Shown here piece by piece: positions 1-5,080 of a DNA stretch of 6,266 nt. The stretch is taken from assembly GCA_036139795.1 (NCBI GenBank), contig JAYZYX010000381.1, forward strand, positions 1 to 6,266, given 5' to 3'. A program made the translations under genes and the position numbers. This DNA comes from Donghicola sp036139795 (GTDB lineage: Bacteria; Pseudomonadota; Alphaproteobacteria; Rhodobacterales; Rhodobacteraceae). Within the stretch, counting starts at the first letter, position 1, and each line of letters opens with the position of its first letter. The notes under the pieces were generated by a model. The model did no database searches. It was given only the letters and a program-made list of their open reading frames with translations, and was not told the DNA's origin.

Positions 1-171
1 GCTCTGCGCACATGGAGCCTAGATGCCGCGCATATCACGACCCTCGTAAGCTACATCGATCCGGAAAACCTACGATCAATCGAACTGGCAAAACGGTTAG
101 GTGCGACGCTGGATAGCAAGGCACAGCGGCCTGAACCCTCGGATCTGGTCTATCGGCATTACGGGGCATAG
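1..171 (+). CDS. GNAT-family N-acetyltransferase, C-terminal fragment
   Basis: This is the last 56 residues of a gene that begins before the window; the reading frame is open from base 1 to a TAG stop. The visible segment contains SYIDPENLRSIELAKRLGA followed by a tail ending LVYRHYGA. That pattern (a 'd-p-e-N-x-x-S-i-x-l-A-k-r-L-G-A' helix followed by a short beta strand) is the C-terminal signature of RimJ/RimL-type GNAT acetyltransferases, which move an acetyl group from acetyl-CoA to an amine. The acetyl-CoA binding loop (motif A) lies upstream and cannot be seen, so the substrate cannot be inferred. The gene converges on the minus-strand gene ending at 231, and the hairpin at 187-211 lies between them. 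Family assignment is likely but rests on a short fragment. Confidence 0.65.
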   Translation, partial: ALRTWSLDAAHITTLVSYIDPENLRSIELAKRLGATLDSKAQRPEPSDLVYRHYGA

Positions 172-178
172 GGGCACG

Positions 179-211
179 AAAATAACGGGCGCACCTAGGA
201 TAGGCGCGCCC
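179..211 (-). terminator. Intrinsic terminator of the 231-911 gene
   Basis: Read on the minus strand, GGGCGC (211-206) pairs with GCGCCC (192-187). A G-U wobble follows, then CCTA (204-201) pairs with TAGG (197-194) around a 3-base loop. This makes an 11-pair stem ending 20 bases after the stop codon at 231. The stem is followed by G and then TTATTTT on the minus strand. On the plus strand the wobble becomes an A-C mismatch and no T-run follows, so it suits the minus-strand gene better than the converging acetyltransferase gene. Confidence 0.7.
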
Positions 212-230
212 ACAACTTTGAATAAAGGAA

Positions 231-911
231 TTACATGCCCAAGGCTTCGCGCAGCTTCGCCAGCACCTCGGCCAAAGCCTCGGGATTGTCGCGGGCTGCC
301 CCAAGGGCCGCTTCCAGAGTGGTCTTTTGCAGCGCACCAAGCGACGAATCCTGAATAAGACCGGTCACTTTGTCGAAATCGAAACCATCGACGGTCAGCA
401 GATCCGACAGACCCGACACCGAGGTCCCTGCATCCGCAGCGGCAGCCGCGGCATCCATTTCTGCGCCTTCCACAGCCTCATCGGCGATCTCGCCCTCAGG
501 GGTGCTTGCGCCATCCACCGCGTCGCTAATCGCGGCGCCCACAGCCTCTTGCGCGTCAGAGACCGCATCGGCCGCCCCTTCCACAGCCTCGCTCACACCC
601 TCGGCGGCATCCTCGGCCATCTGTTCTACACCAGCCTGCACGTCCTCGACGGCTTCGCTCACCGCGGCACCGGCATCCTCTACAGCTTGGCTCGCTGTAT
701 CCGCTGCGCCCTGAGCTGCCTCTGCGGCGTCATTCACAACGTCCGTCGCACTTTCTTCAACTGCTGGGGGCGGGGTAATGGCGGTCGCCGAATCTGCGCC
801 GGTTTCCACGCCGGTTGTCATGGCGTCGTCACTCTCGGGGCCACTGGTAAAGACGAACACGCCGGCAATCAGCACAATGATCACAATCAGCGCAATCGCT
901 ACATTTCTCAT
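231..911 (-). CDS. Membrane-anchored Ala/Glu-rich protein with tandem 11-residue repeats
   Basis: This is a hypothetical protein of 226 residues; I do not recognise a named family. Residues 5-21 form one hydrophobic segment after MRNV, fitting an N-terminal membrane anchor or uncleaved signal. Residues 25-60 are acidic, Pro/Thr-rich and probably flexible. Residues 65-130 form about six tandem 11-residue units, for example AVEDAGAAVSE, AVEDVQAGVEQ, MAEDAAEGVSE and AVEGAADAVSD, which predict a long amphipathic helix resembling LEA-type or apolipoprotein-like repeats. A second Ala-rich run ends near 165. Residues 167-226 look like a small helical domain (LSDLLTVDGFDFDKVTGLI, then a C-terminal helix ending LAKLREALGM). 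The ATG at 911 was chosen because AGGAAAGGA lies just upstream and the hydrophobic segment begins right after it; the longer frame up to 1013 would bury the anchor. It is transcribed divergently from infC and ends at a hairpin terminator. Function is unknown; a periplasm-facing structural or stress role is only a guess. Confidence 0.8.
   Translation of the reverse strand: MRNVAIALIVIIVLIAGVFVFTSGPESDDAMTTGVETGADSATAITPPPAVEESATDVVNDAAEAAQGAADTASQAVEDAGAAVSEAVEDVQAGVEQMAEDAAEGVSEAVEGAADAVSDAQEAVGAAISDAVDGASTPEGEIADEAVEGAEMDAAAAAADAGTSVSGLSDLLTVDGFDFDKVTGLIQDSSLGALQKTTLEAALGAARDNPEALAEVLAKLREALGM
522..719 (-). repeat. Degenerate 33-bp coding repeats (six 11-residue units)
   Basis: Within the 231-911 gene, residues 65-130 divide without gaps into six 11-residue units: AAQGAADTASQ, AVEDAGAAVSE, AVEDVQAGVEQ, MAEDAAEGVSE, AVEGAADAVSD and AQEAVGAAISD. 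A partial unit, AVDGA, follows. The consensus is roughly A-V-E-D-A-x-A-x-V-S-E. The first unit is the most divergent. An 11-residue period is the hallmark of group 3 LEA proteins and of some right-handed coiled coils. The repeat is clear at protein level and diverged at DNA level, so it is old rather than a recent slippage tract. Confidence 0.75.
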
Positions 912-980
912 AACAGGTCCTTTCCTAGCACTGTCCAATGGGGCCAACACACGCCCGAAGGATTTGTTCCACGGCGCAAG

Positions 981-996
981 GCCCATTCCAATGGGC
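981..996. promoter_or_regulatory. Short palindrome in the divergent intergenic region, possible operator
   Basis: GCCCATT and AATGGGC form perfect 7-base arms around a 2-base centre. The palindrome lies between the divergent start codons at 911 and 1113. The core CCAATGGG occurs again at 935-942, 53 bases away, which is close to five helical turns. This layout fits a dimeric regulator site serving the minus-strand gene, but no known operator is recognised. A weak minus-strand promoter could overlap it, with TTGGAA starting inside the palindrome. It could also be chance. Confidence 0.3.
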
Positions 997-1040
997 GAAG
1001 AGAAAACTGCCATAAACCGGCATAATCCCGCGATTCACAG

Positions 1041-1069
1041 TTGAAAATCCGCCGATGCAGCCTTAATTT
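1041..1069 (+). promoter_or_regulatory. Candidate sigma-70 promoter of infC
   Basis: TTGAAA at 1041-1046 matches five of six bases of the -35 consensus. It is followed after 17 bases by TAATTT at 1064-1069, which keeps the key first, second and last positions of the -10 box. Transcription would begin near 1076, giving a leader of about 37 bases before the proposed ATA start at 1113. The -10 match is only moderate, so the assignment is tentative. Confidence 0.4.
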
Positions 1070-1098
1070 GCGCTCTCACACATTTCCCGATGATTATC

Positions 1099-1104
1099 GA
1101 AGGA
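1099..1104 (+). promoter_or_regulatory. Ribosome binding site that fixes the infC start at ATA
   Basis: GAAGGA at 1099-1104 is the only good Shine-Dalgarno match upstream of the conserved IF3 sequence. It leaves 8 bases before the ATA at 1113, near the optimum. The same motif is only 2 bases from the ATA at 1107 and overlaps the ATC at 1104, so both of those are poor candidates. The TTG at 1041 has no Shine-Dalgarno sequence in front of it. Confidence 0.7.
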
Positions 1105-1112
1105 TCATAGCC

Positions 1113-1658
1113 ATAGCCCGCAGACCGCATAACGCGCCGCCCACCCGTGACACTGGCCCCCGCATCAACGGAGCGATCCGCGCCCCCGAGATCCGACTGA
1201 TCGGTGCAGACGGTGAGAACGTCGGCGTGGTCCACCCCGCAAAAGCGATGGACATGGCCGTTGAGGCCGGACTCGACCTGGTCGAGATTTCGCCCAACGC
1301 AAAGCCGCCCGTTTGTAAGATCATGGACTTCGGCAAGTTCAAATACGAACAGCAGAAGCGTGAATCCGAGGCGCGCAAAAAGCAGAAAGTCATCGAAGTC
1401 AAAGAGGTCAAGTTCCGCCCGAACACTGACACCCACGACTATGACGTCAAGATGCGCAATGTGCTGAAATTCCTGGAAAAAGGCGACAAGGTGAAGGTCA
1501 CCCTGCGCTTCCGCGGCCGCGAAATGGCCCACCAGAACCTTGGCCGTGAATTGCTGGAGCGTGTGGCCGTCGATGTCAAAGAGATCGGCAAGGTCGAGAA
1601 CATGCCCAAGATGGAAGGTCGCCAGATGATCATGGTGATCGGTCCGCTGGCCAAGTAA
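1113..1658 (+). CDS. infC: Translation initiation factor IF-3
   Basis: IF3 binds the 30S ribosomal subunit, keeps it apart from 50S, and proofreads the start codon and initiator tRNA. The product from 1113 is 181 residues, matching the roughly 180 of E. coli IF3. The N-domain carries RINGAIRAPEIRLIGADGEN, and VDLVEISPNA-like and PPVCKIMDFGKFKYEQQKRE segments lead into the lysine-rich linker. The C-domain carries VKEVKFRPNTDTHDYDVK, KVTLRFRGREMAHQNLG and the terminal KMEGRQMIMVIGP. There is no ATG, GTG or TTG near the conserved start. The only in-frame standard-type codon upstream is TTG at 1041, which has no ribosome binding site, lies in the candidate -35 box and adds 24 residues unlike IF3. 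The ATA at 1113 gives MARRPHNAPP, as I recall for related IF3 proteins. Rare start codons are typical of infC (AUU in E. coli), where they allow IF3 to repress its own translation. The gene is monocistronic here. Confidence 0.97.
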   Translation: MARRPHNAPPTRDTGPRINGAIRAPEIRLIGADGENVGVVHPAKAMDMAVEAGLDLVEISPNAKPPVCKIMDFGKFKYEQQKRESEARKKQKVIEVKEVKFRPNTDTHDYDVKMRNVLKFLEKGDKVKVTLRFRGREMAHQNLGRELLERVAVDVKEIGKVENMPKMEGRQMIMVIGPLAK

Positions 1659-1682
1659 TCCACCGGTCATATGATGCGATTG

Positions 1683-1715
1683 AGGCGCGCCCTTTTGTAG
1701 GGCTGCGCCTTTTTC
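1683..1715 (+). terminator. Intrinsic terminator of infC
   Basis: AGGCGC (1683-1688) pairs with GCGCCT (1705-1710), and GCCC (1689-1692) pairs with GGGC (1700-1703). One base (1704) is bulged and the loop is 7 bases. The hairpin is followed at once by TTTTTC. It sits 24 bases after the infC stop. The reverse strand lacks a T-run, so it does not obviously end the converging gene that stops at 1761. Confidence 0.9.
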
Positions 1716-1760
1716 TTTGGCCGCCCGTCTGTGGCGGGGACAGTGCCGTGAGTATTTATA

Positions 1761-2792
1761 TCATGAAGAAGCCCGTGCAGGTTTTGCTGCCGCAGGCTGT
1801 GCGCTGGCCGGAAGGCGGCGGGCGCGGGGCTGGGGACGGGTGGGAATCTCTTTCAGCAGGCCGCCGACTCCCATCGAGGCGATGTCCTGATGTGTGACCT
1901 CTAGCCCGCAAGCGACACGGGCAAGGACCCAATCGGCGCCATTCAGCGCCGGAGCGCGGGCGCAACCGGGCAGACCAATCACCGGTGCTTGCCCCAGTTT
2001 GCCAAGAAACAAGAGGTTGCCCGGGTCAACCGGCATGCCAAAGCGCGTGACGGTGCCACCTGCTTGGCGCAGCCCTTCGGGCGCCACGTCATGGGGGTCC
2101 GAGGTGGCCGAATCTGTCAGGATCAGGATCAGGTCACTGGTGCAGGTGGAAAGACGCTTGGACAGGGCGTCCTCGGTATGGGCGCAGGTCAGGGTCGCCT
2201 CTAGGGTGATGCCCAAGGCGTTCAGGCGGCTTTCAATCGCGTCCTGCCCCGTCAGGCCGGGGCCACCGGGGACCTCGGTCACGATCAGGGTCGCGCTGCG
2301 CAATAGGCTTGGGGCAAAGCTGATGGCGTCTTGGGCGACAGCCGCGGCGCGGCGCAGGTCTGTGGCCGGCACCCCGTATGCGATGATCTTGACCGTCGCG
2401 ATCATGCCCCCCTGCCCCATTTGCTGATAGGGCGGGACAGAGGCGCAGGTGATCATGGGATCGATGCTGTTCAAGGCGTTGATCTTGTCGCTGTCGATCA
2501 GCGCCACACCCGGTTCCGGTGCCAGCAGGTTCACGCGGCCCGTGAAGGGATCGGTCAGCAGCACGCCCTGCGCTGCCACGGCTTGGGCTAGCTCTGCGGC
2601 GGCGGCATCTTCGTGCAGGTCTGTGTCGTCCAGACGGGCAACTGTGATCTCGGCATGGCCTTCATCGGCCAGTTGCCGAAGATGATCTGCGGTCAGGTTC
2701 AGCCCCTTGCGCAGGCGGCCCGAGGCCAGTTGGACCGAGTGGGCCAAAATCGCGCCTTCGGCCTCTGACAGAGGAACAGAACCGAACCGCAT
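1761..2792 (-). CDS. MoeA-like molybdopterin-binding protein
   Basis: This 343-residue protein belongs to the molybdenum cofactor group carrying a MoaB/Mog/MoeA-type (MoCF) domain. The N-terminal half (residues 1-145) includes GQGGMIATVKIIAYG (126-140). The MoCF-like domain runs from about 165 to 300, with DSATSDPHDVAP (227-238), GMPVDPGNLLFLG (252-264) and PVIGLPGCARAPALNGADW (270-288), a signature I associate with this family. It probably binds the molybdopterin cofactor during maturation of molybdenum hydroxylases. In many alphaproteobacteria this domain is joined to a C-terminal MobA/MocA-type nucleotidyltransferase. Here the protein stops after GVGGLLKEIPTRPQPR, leaving a short Ala/Pro/Arg-rich tail (324-343). 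The ATG overlaps the stop of the upstream XdhC-like gene as TGATG, indicating translational coupling. It converges on infC. The exact step is inferred. Confidence 0.88.
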   Translation of the reverse strand: MRFGSVPLSEAEGAILAHSVQLASGRLRKGLNLTADHLRQLADEGHAEITVARLDDTDLHEDAAAAELAQAVAAQGVLLTDPFTGRVNLLAPEPGVALIDSDKINALNSIDPMITCASVPPYQQMGQGGMIATVKIIAYGVPATDLRRAAAVAQDAISFAPSLLRSATLIVTEVPGGPGLTGQDAIESRLNALGITLEATLTCAHTEDALSKRLSTCTSDLILILTDSATSDPHDVAPEGLRQAGGTVTRFGMPVDPGNLLFLGKLGQAPVIGLPGCARAPALNGADWVLARVACGLEVTHQDIASMGVGGLLKEIPTRPQPRARRLPASAQPAAAKPARASS

Positions 2793-3766
2793 CAGCCGCG
2801 CCTCAGGCTGTGGATCACCTGCGCAAGGATCGAGACGGCGATTTCCGCCGGTCCCGACGCGCCGATGTCCATGCCAACGGGGGCATCTATGCGGGCGATC
2901 TGGTCTTGCGTGATCCCCGCCGCGGTCAGGCGGTCCACCCGCTTGGCATGGGTGCGGGTCGAGCCCAACGCGCCGATGTAAAACGCGGGGCTCTCAAAGG
3001 CCCGCAGCAGCGCCGGATCATCCAGTTTCGGGTCATGGGTCAGAAGCACCAGCGCGGTACGGCTGTGCATGCCGATCAGGTCCAGCCCTTCGTCCGGCCA
3101 TTCGTTGACGATGCGGGTATCGGGAAAGCGGGCCGCATTGGCAAAGCTTTCGCGGGGATCAAGGATGATCGGGTCAAAGCCCGCGATCCGCGCCATCGGC
3201 ACCAGCGCCTGCGCGATATGGACACCGCCCACAAGGATCATCCGCAGGGGCGGGTTGTGGATGGCGACAAAGGTCGCGCCATCCTCTTCCACGCCGGACC
3301 GATCCATGCGGAAGCGCTGTTCGAACCCGTCATGGGCCAGATGACCGCCGCCCTGCTCCAGATCGGTGACATAGGCCACTGGTGTGCGGGCTGCGCGGGC
3401 GGCGACCAGATCGGTCAGCACATCCGCAGAGAGCGCGCCGCCAACAGGTTCCACCAGAATGCGGATGGTGCCACCGCAGGCCAGACCCACGGCGAAAGCA
3501 TCGCCATCGCTGACCCCATATTCCAGAACGCGGCTTTGGCCATCCTCCATTGCCTCCAGCGCCTCGACGATGACGGCGCCTTCGACGCAACCGCCCGAAA
3601 CAGAGCCTGCCATTTCCCCGTCACCGGCAATCGCCAGCTGGCTGCCGACGCGGCGCGGGGCGCTGCCCCAAGTCTCGACCACGGTGGCAAGGGCGGCGCG
3701 GCGTCCGGCGGTGTGCCATGCCAGCGCACGCTCGGGGATGTCGTCGAAACGATTGTCTTCGGTCAT
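2792..3766 (-). CDS. XdhC/CoxI-family molybdenum cofactor maturation protein
   Basis: This 324-residue protein resembles XdhC, which in Rhodobacter capsulatus binds molybdenum cofactor, helps it receive its terminal sulfur and delivers it to xanthine dehydrogenase. CoxI/CoxF-type relatives serve CO dehydrogenase-like enzymes. The N-terminal XdhC/CoxI domain covers about residues 15-110, with ETWGSAPRRVGSQL (31-44), GSVSGGCVEGAV (54-65) and GLACGGTIRI (94-103); Cys60 and Cys97 are the conserved-looking cysteines. The C-terminal Rossmann-like domain covers about 174-318: MILVGGVHIAQAL (176-188), GALGSTRTHAKR (265-276) and DAPVGMDIGASGPAEIAVSI (294-313). The ATG at 3766 was chosen over upstream in-frame codons to 3814 because AGGAGG sits six bases before it. 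Its stop overlaps the next gene's start. No molybdoenzyme gene is adjacent in the window, so the client is unknown. Confidence 0.92.
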   Translation of the reverse strand: MTEDNRFDDIPERALAWHTAGRRAALATVVETWGSAPRRVGSQLAIAGDGEMAGSVSGGCVEGAVIVEALEAMEDGQSRVLEYGVSDGDAFAVGLACGGTIRILVEPVGGALSADVLTDLVAARAARTPVAYVTDLEQGGGHLAHDGFEQRFRMDRSGVEEDGATFVAIHNPPLRMILVGGVHIAQALVPMARIAGFDPIILDPRESFANAARFPDTRIVNEWPDEGLDLIGMHSRTALVLLTHDPKLDDPALLRAFESPAFYIGALGSTRTHAKRVDRLTAAGITQDQIARIDAPVGMDIGASGPAEIAVSILAQVIHSLRRG

Positions 3767-3805
3767 GGGGCTCCTCCTGCGAGCGATGGTGGCACCGGCC
3801 CGCAT

Positions 3806-3833
3806 AAGGCGCAAGAGGCGCTTTTTGCGCCTT
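3806..3833. repeat. 9-bp inverted repeat between the glycosyltransferase and XdhC-like genes
   Basis: AAGGCGCAA (3806-3814) and TTGCGCCTT (3825-3833) are perfect 9-base arms around a 10-base loop. The loop contains another GGCGC (3817-3821) that can pair with the same right arm across TTTTT, so two hairpins compete. It lies 14 bases after the minus-strand stop at 3848 and 39 bases before the start at 3766. No T-run follows on the minus strand, so it is at best a weak terminator or an mRNA processing or regulatory hairpin. Confidence 0.45.
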
Positions 3834-3847
3834 TGGTCCTGCGAGGA

Positions 3848-4648
3848 TTATCCCCACTGCTCTCCCAGATCGGCGCGGGTGCGGTCGATCCAGTGATCCT
3901 TCAGCCACGCACAGGGGCGCGAGTAGCGGATCAGTGATCCTTTGTAGCCCACCACCGCATCGCTCATCTTCGGGCGACCGTGGAAACAGACCACGCGGGC
4001 ATTCTCAGGCAGCACCGGATCACGCAGATAGTTCACCGGCGGCAGGCCGAGGCAGTCATATTTATAGCTGACCACCAGATCGCCGGGGATATAGGCGAAA
4101 TCCCCCTTTTCCATGCCTTTGTGGGACGTATAGCGCTGCTCCGAGCCACGGGCCGCCTCGACCACCTTATAGGTGTCTTTGGCCAGATCATCATAGAGAT
4201 AGCCGTGCAGCGCCGGATCAAAGCGGAAGACGCTACCATGACCGGTGGGGCGGCCTTTTCGGGCCTCGACCCAGTCATGACGCATGGCGATTTTGCCCGG
4301 TGCCATTTCCCAGATCGGGGTCAAATCGCCGGTGATCACCACATCCAGATCAAAGCCCAAGATCGGGCCGTCCAGATCGGGAATCAGCCCCTGCCGGAAA
4401 AGCGAGACCTTGCGCATCGCGCCTTGGCGGTTGGCCACGGCCAGCGCGGCGTCCATTTCTTTCTGGAAAGGCTCATTGGGCAGAGGCAGCACGTTGATGT
4501 CGGGATGCAGCCCCTCGGCGTGTTCGGTCATGCAAAAGAACCGCACGGGCAAACCGATGTTCCGGCGCACGCCGGAATAGAGGCGGTTCACATATTCAGG
4601 GCCGAACAAAGTACCCCATTTGATACAGATGATGTTGGCCTGCTGCAT
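3848..4648 (-). CDS. Putative GT-A-type glycosyltransferase
   Basis: This 266-residue protein has features of nucleotide-sugar-dependent, metal-requiring glycosyltransferases (GT8-like). The N-terminus, IICIKWGTLFGPEYVNRLYS (6-25), matches the start of a Rossmann-type nucleotide-binding fold. A DLD motif at 100-102 in GPILGFDLDVVITGDL (94-109) is the probable metal and sugar-nucleotide site. GHGSVFRFDP (136-145) and VVCFHGRPKMSD (219-230), with His223, resemble the acceptor and C-terminal metal-ligand regions of GT8-type enzymes. No signal peptide or transmembrane segment is seen, so it is probably cytoplasmic and may act on a surface polysaccharide, LPS or glycolipid; the acceptor cannot be told. 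The ATG at 4648 begins the conserved segment, but its ribosome binding site (GGGG about 6 bases upstream) is weak. It lies 60 bases downstream of the DUF4112 gene on the same strand. Confidence 0.75.
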   Translation of the reverse strand: MQQANIICIKWGTLFGPEYVNRLYSGVRRNIGLPVRFFCMTEHAEGLHPDINVLPLPNEPFQKEMDAALAVANRQGAMRKVSLFRQGLIPDLDGPILGFDLDVVITGDLTPIWEMAPGKIAMRHDWVEARKGRPTGHGSVFRFDPALHGYLYDDLAKDTYKVVEAARGSEQRYTSHKGMEKGDFAYIPGDLVVSYKYDCLGLPPVNYLRDPVLPENARVVCFHGRPKMSDAVVGYKGSLIRYSRPCAWLKDHWIDRTRADLGEQWG

Positions 4649-4683
4649 GATCGCCCCGCAAAAGCTGTCGTTGCAGGGGCCAT

Positions 4684-4700
4684 ACCCCGACCGGCGGGGT
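4684..4700. repeat. Small hairpin between the DUF4112 and glycosyltransferase genes
   Basis: ACCCCG (4684-4689) and CGGGGT (4695-4700) form a 6-base-pair stem with a 5-base loop in the 60-base gap between the two minus-strand genes. No T-run follows on the minus strand. It is therefore not a convincing terminator and does not exclude co-transcription. Confidence 0.3.
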
Positions 4701-4708
4701 TTGGCAAA

Positions 4709-5080
4709 TCAGGCGGCCTTCATAGGCAGGTAATGGCGCTGCTCAATCTCTTGCCGCAAGAGCGCCGCGTTACGTGTGTTGGATTTATAGCCCACGTCCA
4801 GAATGTCCCCCACCAGCGGGAACAGACCGACAAACCAGTCCACGCCGATGTTCTTGACCATCAACGCCAATGTCACGGGGGGCACGCCCAACCGGTAGGC
4901 CGTAAACAGAATATACCCCGCGGGCAGCAGCGCAGCCGAGTCCCCCACCCCCGGCAACAGCCCAAGGATCGAATCCCAGCCAAAGCGCACTTTGGTGCCC
5001 GGAATGCGGAAGGCCCGATCCATCCGGTGGGCCAACCGCTCCAGCCGCTCTAGACGATGAAAGTCTTCGGCCCGTGTCAT
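4709..5080 (-). CDS. DUF4112 domain-containing membrane protein
   Basis: This 123-residue protein matches my recollection of the DUF4112 family, whose function is unknown. An N-terminal charged helix (residues 1-25) precedes a conserved entry, GWDSILGLLPGVGD (34-47). A hydrophobic hairpin of about 48-90 and a second conserved segment, GLFPLVGDILDVGYKSN (85-101), follow. LGLLPGVGD and VGLFPLVGD look like two copies of one motif flanking the membrane region, which suggests re-entrant or paired transmembrane helices. The C-terminus (102-123) is polar. The ATG at 5080 was chosen because it overlaps the stop of the Pmp3 gene by four bases (ATGA) and because the family starts near here; the open frame continuing to 5296 is the Pmp3 gene read out of frame. 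Translation is probably coupled, since no strong independent ribosome binding site is seen. Confidence 0.88.
   Translation of the reverse strand: MTRAEDFHRLERLERLAHRMDRAFRIPGTKVRFGWDSILGLLPGVGDSAALLPAGYILFTAYRLGVPPVTLALMVKNIGVDWFVGLFPLVGDILDVGYKSNTRNAALLRQEIEQRHYLPMKAA

Noticed and set aside
912..1013. Longer N-terminus of the 231-911 protein
   Set aside because: It would place 34 non-hydrophobic residues before the membrane segment, lacks a ribosome binding site and would overlap the palindrome; the start at 911 is better supported.
327..1025. Plus-strand open frame of 232 codons opposite the repeat protein
   Set aside because: It is Cys/His/Arg-rich with no motif. The minus strand has a good ribosome binding site, a membrane anchor, repeat periodicity and a terminator, so the coding strand is minus.
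1041..1112. TTG start for infC
   Set aside because: No Shine-Dalgarno sequence, residues unlike IF3, and overlap with a probable promoter element.
1721..1737. CCGCC/GGCGG inverted repeat as a terminator for the MoeA-like gene
   Set aside because: The 5-base stem is short and is followed on the minus strand by an A-rich, not T-rich, stretch; such short GC arms are expected by chance here.
3767..3814. Upstream starts for the XdhC-like gene
   Set aside because: The added residues (Arg-rich) are not family-like, they overlap an inverted repeat, and AGGAGG is placed ideally for the ATG at 3766.
2810..3937. 375-codon open frame on the plus strand
   Set aside because: It lies antisense to the clearly conserved XdhC-like gene, has no recognisable domain, and is the kind of shadow frame expected in GC-rich DNA.
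3980..5053. 357-codon open frame on the plus strand
   Set aside because: It runs antisense across the glycosyltransferase and DUF4112 genes, has His/Gln/Arg-rich shadow composition and no family signature.
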